Shown one piece after another: positions 41,902 to 50,403 of a stretch of DNA of 52,278 nt; position 1 is the stretch's first letter, and the number at the start of each line of letters is the position of its first letter. Where the stretch lies: the NCBI GenBank assembly GCA_900319275.1, contig ONNS01000030.1:1-52278 (forward strand). Direction: 5' to 3'. A program made the position numbers and the translations under genes. The DNA is from an uncultured Eubacteriales bacterium. GTDB taxonomy: Bacteria; Bacillota; Clostridia; Oscillospirales; Oscillospiraceae. The notes under the pieces are model-generated. The model did no database searches, was not told the DNA's origin, and worked only from the letters and a program-made list of their open reading frames with translations.

Positions 41902-42252
41902 TTAGTCTCTCTCAGCCACGCCGATGACGATGTGGCTGGTGCGTTTGTTGATGCGGTACATACGGCCCTGGGCGCGGGGCATGCCGCGCTTGAGGATGGG
42001 ACCTGCGTTGGCGTAGGTCTCGGCGACGTACAGCTTCTCGGGGTCCATCTCGTACTTGGGGCCTTCGGCGTTGGCCATGGCGCTCTTGAGCACCTTGACC
42101 ATCAGCTCGCAGCCGGCCTTGGGGGTGTTCTCCATCAGGGCCAGGGCGACCTTCGCGTTCTTGCCGCGGATCATGTTGCAGATGATCTCAACCTTGCGGG
42201 GAGAAATACGAGCGTACTTGTGCTCCGCACGGGCAATTTTCTTTTCGTCCAT
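41902..42252 (-). CDS. rplV: Ribosomal protein L22
   Basis: 116 residues: [56 protein letters not shown]. The tunnel-lining loop is present. Complete. Confidence 0.97.
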   Translation of the reverse strand: MDEKKIARAEHKYARISPRKVEIICNMIRGKNAKVALALMENTPKAGCELMVKVLKSAMANAEGPKYEMDPEKLYVAETYANAGPILKRGMPRAQGRMYRINKRTSHIVIGVAERD

Positions 42253-42263
42253 GATTCTCCTCC

Positions 42264-42539
42264 TTACTTCGCGGCGGCTTTGCTGCCGGAGTGGCCGCGG
42301 AAGGTGCGGGTCGGGGCAAACTCGCCGAGCTTGTGGCCGACCATGTCTTCCGTGACATACACCGGAACATGACGGCGGCCGTCATGCACAGCGATGGTGT
42401 GTCCGACAAAGGACGGGAAAATGGTGGAGGAACGAGACCAGGTCTTGATGACCTGCTTGTTGCCGGTCTTGTTCATATCGTCGACCCTTTTCAGCAGCTC
42501 GGGAGCGGCATAGGGGCCTTTCTTGATGCTTCTGCTCAT
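42264..42539 (-). CDS. rpsS: Ribosomal protein S19
   Basis: 91 residues: [58 protein letters not shown]. Complete. Confidence 0.97.
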   Translation of the reverse strand: MSRSIKKGPYAAPELLKRVDDMNKTGNKQVIKTWSRSSTIFPSFVGHTIAVHDGRRHVPVYVTEDMVGHKLGEFAPTRTFRGHSGSKAAAK

Positions 42540-42553
42540 TACAGTTTCCCTCC

Positions 42554-43384
42554 TTACTTCGCGTTGCGGCGCTTGACGATGAACTTATCGGTGCGGTTCT
42601 TCGTCTTGCGGGTCTTGTAACCCAGTGCGGGCTTGCCCCACGGGGTGACAGGGCCGGGACGACCGATCGGGGACTTGCCTTCGCCGCCGCCATGGGGGTG
42701 GTCGTTCGGGTTCATGACAGAGCCGCGGACCGTGGGACGGATGCCCATGTGGCGTTTGCGGCCGGCCTTGCCGATGTGGATGTTGGCGTGGTCGATGTTG
42801 CCGACCTGGCCGATCGTGGCAAAGCAGTCCATGCGGACCTTGCGCATCTCACCGGAGGGGAGACGCACGGTGGCCATGTCTTCCTTGGCCATCAGCTGCG
42901 CGGCATCACCGGCGGAGCGGACCAGCTGGGCGCCCTTGCCGGGATAGAGCTCGATGTTGTGGATCACGGTGCCCACGGGGATATTCGCCAGCGGCAGCGC
43001 GTTGCCCGGCTTGATGTCGGCCGCGGCGGAGGCCAGCACGGTGTCACCCGGCTTCAGGCCCACAGGGGCGAGAATGTAGCGGCGCTCCTCGGGATACTCG
43101 ACCAGCGCGATATAGGCGCTGCGGTTGGGGTCGTACTCAAGACGGACAACCTTGCCCTCGACCTCGCGCAGATCGCGCTTGAAGTCGATGACGCGGTACT
43201 TCTGGCGGTTGCCGCCGCCCTGGTGGCGGACGGTGATGCGGCCATAGCTGTTGCGGCCGGCATTCTTCTTCAGGACTTCGACGAGGGCCTTCTCGGGTCT
43301 GGCGTGCTTGTCAACACCGTCAAAGCCGGAGGTGGTCATGTGACGGCGGGAAGGAGTCGTCGGTCTGTAGGTTTTAATAGACAT
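42554..43384 (-). CDS. rplB: Ribosomal protein L2
   Basis: 276 residues: [20 protein letters not shown] and the C-terminal peptidyl-transferase-associated block [20 protein letters not shown], including the conserved histidine. Complete. Confidence 0.97.
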   Translation of the reverse strand: MSIKTYRPTTPSRRHMTTSGFDGVDKHARPEKALVEVLKKNAGRNSYGRITVRHQGGGNRQKYRVIDFKRDLREVEGKVVRLEYDPNRSAYIALVEYPEERRYILAPVGLKPGDTVLASAAADIKPGNALPLANIPVGTVIHNIELYPGKGAQLVRSAGDAAQLMAKEDMATVRLPSGEMRKVRMDCFATIGQVGNIDHANIHIGKAGRKRHMGIRPTVRGSVMNPNDHPHGGGEGKSPIGRPGPVTPWGKPALGYKTRKTKNRTDKFIVKRRNAK

Positions 43385-43398
43385 TCTTTAATCCTCCC

Positions 43399-43695
43399 TT
43401 AAACCATGCCCTCAAAGAGCTCGATGTTCTTGGAATCGGCGCTGAGCTTGACAACGGCCTTTTTCCAGGAAGCGGTCTTGCCCTGGGGATAAGCGCCCTG
43501 GCGTTTGGACTTGCCGCGGACGTTCTCGGTGGTCACCTTGATGACCTTGACGCCGAAGACCTTCTCGACGGCCTGGGCGATCTCGACCTTGTTGGCGTCC
43601 TTGGCGACCTCAAAGGCATACTTTTTGATGTCCAGGTCTTCCATGGACTGCTCGGTAATGATGGGGCGGATGATGACATCGTATGCGCTCTTCAT
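43399..43695 (-). CDS. rplW: Ribosomal protein L23
   Basis: 98 residues: [41 protein letters not shown]23 forms the docking site for SRP and trigger factor at the exit tunnel. Its start overlaps the rplD stop by one base. Confidence 0.96.
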   Translation of the reverse strand: MKSAYDVIIRPIITEQSMEDLDIKKYAFEVAKDANKVEIAQAVEKVFGVKVIKVTTENVRGKSKRQGAYPQGKTASWKKAVVKLSADSKNIELFEGMV

Positions 43696-44318
43696 TAGGC
43701 GTACACCTCCTCGATCTTGGCGAGGGCGGCCTTGTCGACCACCATGACGCCGTTGGTAAGGATCATATAGGGGCTGAGGATGGTGGAGATGGTGGTGAAC
43801 ACGCCGTCGATGTTGCGGGCGGACTTGTAAACCTTCTCGTCGACATTCTCAGTGACGATAAGGGCCTTGCCCTCAACGCCGACCTTCTTGAGGAACTGGG
43901 CGAAAGCCTTGGTCTTGATCTCGTCCATCTTCAGACCGTCAACGACGAGAACCTCGTTCTCGGCAGCCTTGGCGGACAGGGCGGACTTGAGAGCCAGACG
44001 GCGGACCTTCTTGTTGAGCGTGTAGCTGTAGTCCCGGGGCTTGGGAGCGAAGGCTACGCCGCCGTGGGTCCACACCGGAGATCCGGCGTAGCCGGCGCGG
44101 GCGCGGCCGGTGCCCTTCTGACGCCAGGGCTTCTTCGTGGTGAAGGAAACCTCACCCTTGGTGAGAGCGCTCTGGGTGCCCTGGCGGCAATTGGCCAGGT
44201 GATTCTTAACGGAATCGTGCAGCACGCTCTTATTCGGCTCGATGCCGAAGATGGCCTCGGAGAGCTCGATCTCGCCGATCTTCTCGCCTGCCATGTTGAA
44301 AACGTTAGCTTTAGGCAT
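43695..44318 (-). CDS. rplD: Ribosomal protein L4
   Basis: 207 residues: tunnel-extension loop [20 protein letters not shown] and [23 protein letters not shown] 44318 is preceded by GGAGAG and directly by TAA in another frame. The upstream rplC frame runs open across its first 265 bases. Confidence 0.97.
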   Translation of the reverse strand: MPKANVFNMAGEKIGEIELSEAIFGIEPNKSVLHDSVKNHLANCRQGTQSALTKGEVSFTTKKPWRQKGTGRARAGYAGSPVWTHGGVAFAPKPRDYSYTLNKKVRRLALKSALSAKAAENEVLVVDGLKMDEIKTKAFAQFLKKVGVEGKALIVTENVDEKVYKSARNIDGVFTTISTILSPYMILTNGVMVVDKAALAKIEEVYA

Positions 44319-44992
44319 TTATGCTGCTCTCCGCCTGCCGTCTCGCCCTTCTTGACGATCTGGGTCTTGGCAGTGCTCTTGATGTACACGATGCCGCCCT
44401 TGGGGCCGGGGATGGCGCCGCGGATAGCGATCATGTTCAGTTCGGGATCGACCTTGACAATGTCGAGGTTCTCCACAGTGACCTGGTCAACGCCCATGTG
44501 GCCGGCCTGATGCTTGCCCGGCATGATGCGGGAAGGATCGGTGCTCGAGCCCATGGAGCCCGCGTGACGGTGGACAGGGCCGCCGCCGTGGGTGGTGGGG
44601 GTGCGGCCCTGGCCGTAACGCTTGATCGTGCCGGCATAGCCCTTGCCCTTGCTGACGCCGGTGACGTCGACCTTCTCGCCCTCGGCGAAGACGTCGGCCT
44701 TCACGGTGTCGCCCACTTCCAGCTTGCTGCTGTCTTCCAGGCGGAATTCTTTGAGGTGCTTGAGGTTGGCAACGCCGGCCTTCTTCAGGTGGCCCTGCTC
44801 GGGCTTGGAGAGCTTGCGCTCGGCGACTTCCTCAAAGCCGAACTGGACGGCTTCATAGCCTTCCTTTTCCTTGGTCATCTTCTGGACGACCACACAGGGG
44901 CCGGCCTCGATGACGGTGACGGGGATGACACGGCCAGCCTCGTCGAAGATCTGCGTCATGCCGACCTTCTTGCCAATAATGGCTTTTTTCAT
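44054..44992 (-). CDS. rplC: Ribosomal protein L3 with unusual open overlap into rplD
   Basis: The start at 44992 ([20 protein letters not shown]) is the usual L3 start. The normal protein body ends near [16 protein letters not shown], after about 215 residues, but the frame has no stop there and continues 88 codons inside rplD as a Ser/Arg/Ala/Pro-rich tail ([20 protein letters not shown]...). In the +1 frame a TAA directly precedes the rplD ATG, the arrangement expected of an intact rplC end. Either L3 carries an overlap-encoded tail or a one-base indel (real or sequencing) lies near the 3' end. Confidence 0.85.
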   Translation of the reverse strand: MKKAIIGKKVGMTQIFDEAGRVIPVTVIEAGPCVVVQKMTKEKEGYEAVQFGFEEVAERKLSKPEQGHLKKAGVANLKHLKEFRLEDSSKLEVGDTVKADVFAEGEKVDVTGVSKGKGYAGTIKRYGQGRTPTTHGGGPVHRHAGSMGSSTDPSRIMPGKHQAGHMGVDQVTVENLDIVKVDPELNMIAIRGAIPGPKGGIVYIKSTAKTQIVKKGETAGGEQHKCLKLTFSTWQARRSARSSSPRPSSASSRIRACCTIPLRITWPIAARAPRALSPRVRFPSPRRSPGVRRAPAAPAPATPDLRCGPTAA

Positions 44993-45113
44993 GTTTTTTC
45001 CTCCTTCGGTTATTGGTTGCCTCGCATGGCTCGCGGCCAGAGGCTGGCAACTTAACCCGCCCGCACACGCAAGCTGCGGGCTATGGGTCATTCAATTGGT
45101 ACGGTGCAGGAAA

Positions 45114-45428
45114 TCAGAGCTTGATCTCGATCTCGACACCGGCGGGGACTTCGACATTCATCAGGGCCTCGACGGTTTTCTGGGTGGGGCTCATGATGTC
45201 GATCAGGCGCTTGTGGGTGCGGCGCTCGAACTGCTCACGGCTGTCCTTGTACTTGTGGACGGCGCGCAGGATCGTGACGATCTCGGTCTTGGTGGGCAGG
45301 GGGATGGGGCCGGACACCTTGGCGTCCGTGCGCTTGGCAGCCTCGACGATGGTCTCGGCGGCCTTGTCGATGAGCTGATGATCGTAAGCCTTGAGGCGGA
45401 TACGGATCATGTTCTTGTTGTTTGCCAT
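45114..45428 (-). CDS. rpsJ: Ribosomal protein S10 (NusE)
   Basis: 104 residues: [60 protein letters not shown]. It is first in the supercluster and its second role is in transcription antitermination complexes with NusB. A long leader precedes it. Confidence 0.97.
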   Translation of the reverse strand: MANNKNMIRIRLKAYDHQLIDKAAETIVEAAKRTDAKVSGPIPLPTKTEIVTILRAVHKYKDSREQFERRTHKRLIDIMSPTQKTVEALMNVEVPAGVEIEIKL

Positions 45429-45702
45429 GTTGGTATTTCTCCTTTTCGTACGATTTCGGCGGCATTGGCTCCGCCATTGTTGATACTGAAATCCAACAGG
45501 AGATCAGACGATCTTTGCGGCCGGCTTCGCGCCATGCTTCGTTGCTTCCCTTGCAAATATATTTCCATTATTCGCTGCGGGAAGCGCCTCGCCTGGCACA
45601 AATCCATCTCGCAAATCTTTGTCTTCTTCCTATTAGCTTTCAGTATTATCGTACGGATGAAACCGACTTTTTCTGTACACACGGCCGTGCGTATCAAGCC
45701 AG

Positions 45703-45733
45703 GTCCGAAAACAAAACCGGCTGTGGAGCCGGT
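45703..45733 (-). promoter_or_regulatory. Intrinsic terminator (attenuator) in the S10 operon leader
   Basis: On the minus strand accggct-ccac-agccggt (45733-45716) is followed by TTTGTTTTCGG. It lies about 165 bases after the start of transcription and 275 bases before rpsJ, inside the 465-base leader. No reading frame separates it from rpsJ, so the whole ribosomal transcript must pass it. This points to attenuation control. Confidence 0.65.
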
Positions 45734-45900
45734 CTGATCGCCGTCCCTGCGATATACGCCTGGGCCCGGATCGGTTTCAGCCGCCCGATTGCGCATCGGG
45801 AATGCACCCGGTGCCGGACATACTCCACGGAAGTTACCTCGCTTCACGAGCAATCTCCCGCTTCAACGCATACACTCGCCTTTGTAGCGCGTGCTTTGAC

Positions 45901-45929
45901 AGTATAGCAGTCTGTAACCGTCTTGTCAA
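45901..45929 (-). promoter_or_regulatory. Sigma-A promoter of the S10-spc-alpha cluster
   Basis: On the minus strand: TTGACA (45929-45924), 17-base spacer, TATACT (45906-45901). A near-consensus promoter upstream of the long rpsJ leader. Confidence 0.85.
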
Positions 45930-45988
45930 TAGTTTTTTCAGCAGAAATGCAGAAAATACGGATTATTTTTTGTGAAGTGTTCCAAACT

Positions 45989-47389
45989 TCAGTTTGTGCG
46001 CAGTTTGTCCAAAGGATTCCAGCGACCCTTATTATAATAGAAGACATACATCGCAAACACCAGCAGGTTGTGCCCGATCATGCAGCCCCAGGCCGAGACA
46101 AGACCCATGCCGAGCCGCTGCGTGCAGATGAAGGTGCCGACGATGCGCACGCCCCACATGCCGATAATATTAAATAAGAAGGGCACGCGGGTCTCGCCCG
46201 CGCCCTGGAGCATGCCCTCGATGACGATGGAGACGCCGTAGAAGGGTTCGGAGCAGGCCACCATACGCAGCACCGTGCTGCCGAGCGCGATCACGGCCGC
46301 GTCCCGGCTGAAAACTGACACCATGGCCGGCGCGAAGGCAAACAGCAGCGCGCCGGAGAGCAGCATCATCGTGACCTCCGCGGCCAGGATCACACCGGCC
46401 AGGTCTCCGAGACGCTTTTTGTCCCGCGCGCCGATGGCGTTGCCGGTCAGCGTGGCGGCGGCCGTCATCATGCCGTAGCCGGGGATGTAGAAGGCCGATT
46501 CGACCGTGTTGGCGATCGTATGGGCGGCCGTGGCCGTCTCGCCGAGCGAGTTGATCATCGCGGCGAAGAACACATAGCCGAGCGAGGCGCCGAAGCGCTG
46601 CAGCATATTCGGGAACGCAACGCGCAGGCAGGGCCGGAGGATCTCAGGATCGGGGCGCAGTGTCTCGCCCTTCGGCGAGATCGTCGGATGGCGGAAGAAG
46701 GCGATCGTAATCGCAACGCCGCCGTAGACAAAACTGACAGCGCTGGCCGCCGCGGCGCCGACCACGCCCCAGCCCGCGCCCCAGACGGGCAGCTGCGCGC
46801 CGAAGAGCGAGAGCGTGCGGCTCGGATAGATCAGCAGAAAGTTCAAAACAACATTGATGAGGTTGACCGCGATGCCGGTGCGCATCGGCGTGCGGGTATC
46901 TCCGGCGGCGCGCAGCACGGTGCCGAAGATGACGCTGGCCGCGCGAGCGAGCATCGGCAGGTAGAGGATGCGGAAATAGCGCGCGGCGAGCGGCTGCACC
47001 GCTGTGTCCGTGCGCATCCAGACCGGGACACAGGGGCTTAAGGAGACCGTCAGCACCGTGAAGAGCAGCCCCGTCACGAGCACGGCCAGCACGCTCTGTC
47101 CGGCGGCGCGGCGGGCGCGTTTCAATTCCCCGGCCCCGATCGCCTGGGCGATATAGGCCAGAAAGCCCACGCCGAAGGCCGAGACCGTGCTGCCGACCAG
47201 CCAGTTGACCGTCGTTGTGGAGCCGACGGCCGCCGTGGCCCGGGTGCCGAGCGAGCCGACCATGGCCGTGTCGATGTACTGCACGGCCGTCTGCATCAGC
47301 TGCTCGAGCATCGTGGGCCAGGCCAGGCCGAAGACAACCGGCAGGAGGCTCCAGGCGATATGCGGTTTTCTCTCTGACAGAGCGGGCAT
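45989..47389 (-). CDS. MATE-family multidrug/cation efflux transporter
   Basis: 466 residues with twelve transmembrane helices in two matched halves, the MATE fold; it exports drugs or metabolites in exchange for sodium or protons. Typical blocks are LAWPTMLEQLMQTAVQYIDT, MVGSLGTRATAAVG and, in the second half, FPNMLQRFGASLGYVFFAAM. GGAGGAAG precedes the start. It follows the zinc-ribbon gene on the same strand but a strong hairpin lies between, so it is likely transcribed separately or partly. Confidence 0.9.
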   Translation of the reverse strand: MPALSERKPHIAWSLLPVVFGLAWPTMLEQLMQTAVQYIDTAMVGSLGTRATAAVGSTTTVNWLVGSTVSAFGVGFLAYIAQAIGAGELKRARRAAGQSVLAVLVTGLLFTVLTVSLSPCVPVWMRTDTAVQPLAARYFRILYLPMLARAASVIFGTVLRAAGDTRTPMRTGIAVNLINVVLNFLLIYPSRTLSLFGAQLPVWGAGWGVVGAAAASAVSFVYGGVAITIAFFRHPTISPKGETLRPDPEILRPCLRVAFPNMLQRFGASLGYVFFAAMINSLGETATAAHTIANTVESAFYIPGYGMMTAAATLTGNAIGARDKKRLGDLAGVILAAEVTMMLLSGALLFAFAPAMVSVFSRDAAVIALGSTVLRMVACSEPFYGVSIVIEGMLQGAGETRVPFLFNIIGMWGVRIVGTFICTQRLGMGLVSAWGCMIGHNLLVFAMYVFYYNKGRWNPLDKLRTN

Positions 47390-47416
47390 GAACTTCCTCC
47401 GGGATCCTTTTCACGC

Positions 47417-47464
47417 GCAGCTCCCGCCAGTCGGCAGATCGCTCTGCCGACTGACGGGAGCTGC
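47417..47464. terminator. Long hairpin between the zinc-ribbon and MATE genes
   Basis: gcagctcccgccagtcggca and its near-complement tgccgactgacgggagctgc form a stem of about 22 bp with one mismatch. It lacks a T-tract on the minus strand, so it may be a weak terminator or processing site. Confidence 0.55.
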
Positions 47465-47493
47465 ATTTCCTATCTGCTGTTATAAAACGGCTT

Positions 47494-48177
47494 TCAGTCC
47501 TTGTCCGGGTCCAGTCTGGGGACGATCGGTTCGAGCGGCTCGTCCTCGTCAGCTTCCGTCTCGTCATCCTCTGCATCGTCTTCGCCGCTGTCCTCCGACA
47601 TGTCGAACTCCAGCAGCTCGCCGCAGATCGGGCACACGGTCGAGCCCTGGCGCAGCAGCTCCTCGTCGAGTGTGATCTCCTCGCCGCAGCTGGGGCAGAT
47701 CACGTCATAGAGGACGCCGTTGTAGCTCAGCTTATCGAGCGGCAGCAGCTGCGAAGGATCGTCCTTGTCGCCCTCCGGCTCCTCCTCTTCCTCGTAGAAG
47801 TCGTGCATTTCCTCGTCGTCATACGGCGAAGGCTTCTGCCCGGGCTTCAGGATGCCGTCGCGGGAGTTGAAACGGATCACATCATCGTCGTCCGTGTCGT
47901 CCTCATCCTCGTTGCCGTCCTCGTCTTCCCAATCGTCCTCTTCGTCGAGCGGCTCCATATCGAAGCCGTATTCCTCGAGCGCGTCGAGTTCATCGCTCAG
48001 ATCGTCCACAAGGTCGCCAAGCTCGTCGTGGCTGGTCTTCAGTTCCTCGATCTGGTGGGCCATGTCGCCGAGCAGGCCGTTGAGCGCCGTCCAGAACGAG
48101 CCCATCTTCCCATCCTTTTTCAGACCGAGTCCGTCGCTCAGTCCGTCCAGATACGCCGCTTTTTCAGAAAGATTCAT
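47494..48177 (-). CDS. CD1247-type acidic zinc-ribbon protein
   Basis: 227 residues from ATG 48177 (AAAGGA upstream). The N-terminal domain (MNLSEKAAYLDGLSDGLGLK, MAHQIEELKTSHDELGDLVD) matches the CD1247 N-terminal domain of Clostridia. A very acidic middle (DEEDDWEDEDGNEDEDDTDD) leads to a zinc ribbon (CPSCGEEITLDEELLRQGST and CPICGELLEF) and an acidic tail. The function is unknown; these genes often sit beside efp and the M24 peptidase gene, as here. Confidence 0.8.
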   Translation of the reverse strand: MNLSEKAAYLDGLSDGLGLKKDGKMGSFWTALNGLLGDMAHQIEELKTSHDELGDLVDDLSDELDALEEYGFDMEPLDEEDDWEDEDGNEDEDDTDDDDVIRFNSRDGILKPGQKPSPYDDEEMHDFYEEEEEPEGDKDDPSQLLPLDKLSYNGVLYDVICPSCGEEITLDEELLRQGSTVCPICGELLEFDMSEDSGEDDAEDDETEADEDEPLEPIVPRLDPDKD

Positions 48178-48214
48178 GGTAAGCCGTCCTTTCATAAATC
48201 AATGTGAAAGTGAA

Positions 48215-48417
48215 AAACAGGGGAGAGCAGTTTTCTCTCCCCTGTTTCTTGGTCTGATCTCATACTGTTCTCAAATTAAAATCCTTGATTTTAATTTGAG
48301 CTTTTGCAAAGCCTAAGTGCCGCACAAGTGCGGTTGGCTTTGCAAAAGTCATCTCATACGAACTCTACGCCGCCTCGGCGGCTATCAAAAGCTTGAAAGG
48401 CTTTTCAAGCTTTTGAT
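48215..48417 (-). repeat. Array of four perfect hairpins between efp and the zinc-ribbon gene
   Basis: In order on the plus strand: aaacaggggagag/ctctcccctgttt (48215-48247, followed on the minus strand by TTTTTC, a terminator); ctcaaattaaaatc/gattttaatttgag (48270-48300); cttttgcaaagcc/ggctttgcaaaag with an inner ccgcac/gtgcgg (48301-48348); atcaaaagcttgaaa/tttcaagcttttgat (48384-48417). All stems of 13 to 15 bp are perfect. The first ends efp; the other three have no T-tract and no obvious purpose. Confidence 0.75.
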
Positions 48418-48429
48418 CAGAGTTCTGTA

Positions 48430-48987
48430 TCAGGCGCGGCTGAGATACTCGCCGGTACGGGTGTCGACCTTGATCTTTTCGCCCCGGTCGATAAACAGGG
48501 GAACCTTGATCTCAGCGCCAGTCTCGAGCGTGGCGGGCTTGGTAGCGTTGGTGGCGGTGTTGCCGGCAAAGCCGGGATCGGTATCGGTGACCTCGAGCTC
48601 CACAAAGAAGGGAGGCTCGACATTGAACACGCTGCCCTTGTAGGAGTAGATCGTGCACTCCATGTTCTCTTTGACGAACTTGAAGTTGTCGCCGAGGACG
48701 CTGCTGTTGATGGGGACCTGGTCATAGGACTCGGGATCCATGAAATAATAGAGATCGCCGTCGTTGTACAGATACTCCATGGTTCTGCGATCGACCGTGG
48801 CATTCTCGAACTTGGCGGTGGGGTTGAACGAGGTTTCGGTGACAGCGCCGGTGATGACGTTCTTCATCTTGGTGCGGACGAAGGCCGCGCCCTTGCCGGG
48901 CTTGACGTGCTGGAATTCGACGACCTGCATAACCTGGCCGTCCATCTCAAAGGTGACACCGTTTCTGAAATCGCCTGCAGTGATCAT
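48430..48987 (-). CDS. efp: Elongation factor P
   Basis: 185 residues. Promotes peptide-bond formation at polyproline stretches. Three beta domains; domain I loop VKPGKGAAF carries Lys32, the position that is modified in many bacteria. [15 protein letters not shown]-like block and C-terminal [17 protein letters not shown] are typical. GGGAGGAA lies before the ATG and a promoter at 49039-49067. Confidence 0.97.
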   Translation of the reverse strand: MITAGDFRNGVTFEMDGQVMQVVEFQHVKPGKGAAFVRTKMKNVITGAVTETSFNPTAKFENATVDRRTMEYLYNDGDLYYFMDPESYDQVPINSSVLGDNFKFVKENMECTIYSYKGSVFNVEPPFFVELEVTDTDPGFAGNTATNATKPATLETGAEIKVPLFIDRGEKIKVDTRTGEYLSRA

Positions 48988-49038
48988 ATAAGGGTTCCTC
49001 CCGATAAAGAATTGGACAATATCCTGACTTGCCTATAT

Positions 49039-49067
49039 ATTTTACCGTATCAGCGCCTATATTGCAA
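49039..49067 (-). promoter_or_regulatory. Sigma-A promoter of efp
   Basis: On the minus strand: TTGCAA (49067-49062), 17 bases, TAAAAT (49044-49039), about 50 bases before efp. It means efp can be expressed apart from the upstream peptidase gene. Confidence 0.75.
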
Positions 49068-49121
49068 GAAAAATTTTCCCCGCTCGCGGGATTTGGCGCG
49101 ATTTTCGGTCTATTTCCTCTA

Positions 49122-50198
49122 TTACAATATGATAAGCTCCATTTTGGGCGCTTTGGTGATGACCTCGGCGTGGTCGGCGCGCAGTATCATGACGTCCTCG
49201 ATGCGCACGCCGAATTTGCCGGGCAGGTAGATGCCGGGCTCGGCCGAGGAGGCACAGTTGAGCGGCATCGGCACCTCGCCGCGCGCGCCGGCGAAGGGGG
49301 GCTCGTGGATATCGAGACCCAGGCAGTGGCCGAAGCCGTGGCCGAAGTATTCGCCGTAGCCGGCGTCGGTGATGACCTTGCGCGCCGCGCCGTCGATCTC
49401 CTTGCCGAGCACGCCGGCGCGGGCGGCCGCGATCCCGGCCAGCTGCGCCTTCAGAACGGTCTCATAGACGTTCTTCATCTCGTCCGTGGCCGAGCCGACG
49501 GCGACCGTGCGGGTCATGTCGGAGCAGTAGCCGTGCTTGAGAGAGCCGAAGTCCATCGTGATAAAGTCACCCGGCTGAATGATCTTGTCGCCGGGCACAC
49601 CGTGGGGCATGCTGGTCTTGCTGCCGGTGACGACGATCGGATCGAAGGAGTTGCCCTCGCTGCCGTGGCGGAGCATGCGGTAGACGAGCTCGGCGGCGAC
49701 CTCACGCTCGGTCATGCCGGGCTTGATGATGTGCAGCGTCTCCTCGAGCGCAGCCTCGCTGATGCGCTGCGCCTCGATCAGATAGCCGATCTCCTCCTCG
49801 GTCTTGGAGGCGCGCAGCTCGCTCAAAATACTCTGCGCCGGGTGGAGCGTCAGGCCGGTCAGCTTTTCGATCGCCAGATATTCGCCGTGGTTCAGCTTTT
49901 CCTCCTCGGCGCCGAGCTTTTCGACGCGCGCCTCGGCGAGATCTTCTTTCAGCAGGTCATTGCGGTTCTTGCCCATGCCGAAGAGCTGCAGCGTGACAAG
50001 CTCGCTGTCCACAGTGGCCTCGGCCGCCTCGATATAGCGGGAGTCGGTGATCAGCCAGGCGCGGTCACGCGCCACAAGCACGAAGCCGTCGGTAAAGGGG
50101 AAGCCCGCGGCGTAGCGCTGATTCTTCTCATCGGTGATGAGAATGGCGTCCAGCCCCTTCTCGATCAGCTTCTCCTGAATTCTTCTGATGTTGTTCAT
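49122..50198 (-). CDS. M24-family Xaa-Pro peptidase
   Basis: 358 residues with the creatinase-like N-terminal domain (LDAILITDEKNQRYAAGFPF, WLITDSRYIEAAEATV) and the pita-bread catalytic domain. Dimetal ligands are visible in MDFGSLKHGYCSDMTRT (two Asp), GHGFGHCLGLDIHE (His), EPGIYLPGKFGVRIEDV (two Glu). It removes N-terminal residues next to proline and is often encoded beside efp. CAGGAGGAAA precedes the ATG. A divergent promoter with the next gene may lie at about 50275-50305 (TTGTTC-N17-TATTCA). Confidence 0.92.
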   Translation of the reverse strand: MNNIRRIQEKLIEKGLDAILITDEKNQRYAAGFPFTDGFVLVARDRAWLITDSRYIEAAEATVDSELVTLQLFGMGKNRNDLLKEDLAEARVEKLGAEEEKLNHGEYLAIEKLTGLTLHPAQSILSELRASKTEEEIGYLIEAQRISEAALEETLHIIKPGMTEREVAAELVYRMLRHGSEGNSFDPIVVTGSKTSMPHGVPGDKIIQPGDFITMDFGSLKHGYCSDMTRTVAVGSATDEMKNVYETVLKAQLAGIAAARAGVLGKEIDGAARKVITDAGYGEYFGHGFGHCLGLDIHEPPFAGARGEVPMPLNCASSAEPGIYLPGKFGVRIEDVMILRADHAEVITKAPKMELIIL

Positions 50199-50265
50199 TT
50201 CCTGTTTCCTCCTGTTTTTTCTGTCCCCTCGGCACGCGCTCGACAGCCTTCGACATTTTTACCTG

Positions 50266-50294
50266 TTGCAATTGAATACGAAATTATATATAAT
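50266..50294 (+). promoter_or_regulatory. Sigma-A promoter of the D,D-carboxypeptidase gene
   Basis: TTGCAA (50266-50271), 17 bases, TATAAT (50289-50294). The transcript would have a leader of about 105 bases containing gagg-ttcgaat-cctc, a small hairpin that mimics a tRNA T-arm. Confidence 0.8.
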
Positions 50295-50403
50295 AGAACA
50301 ATCTTTTCGGATCCGTGATGCCCTGTTGGCGTGAATCGACGAGGTTCGAATCCTCTAAGTGCAATCAGTATACCATAACCCTGAATAAAACGGGAGACCT
50401 AAA

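Noticed and set aside
50300-50370. Possible tRNA gene suggested by gaggttcgaatcctc
   Set aside because: No acceptor stem, anticodon arm or D-arm can be built around it, and it lies inside the leader of a protein gene.
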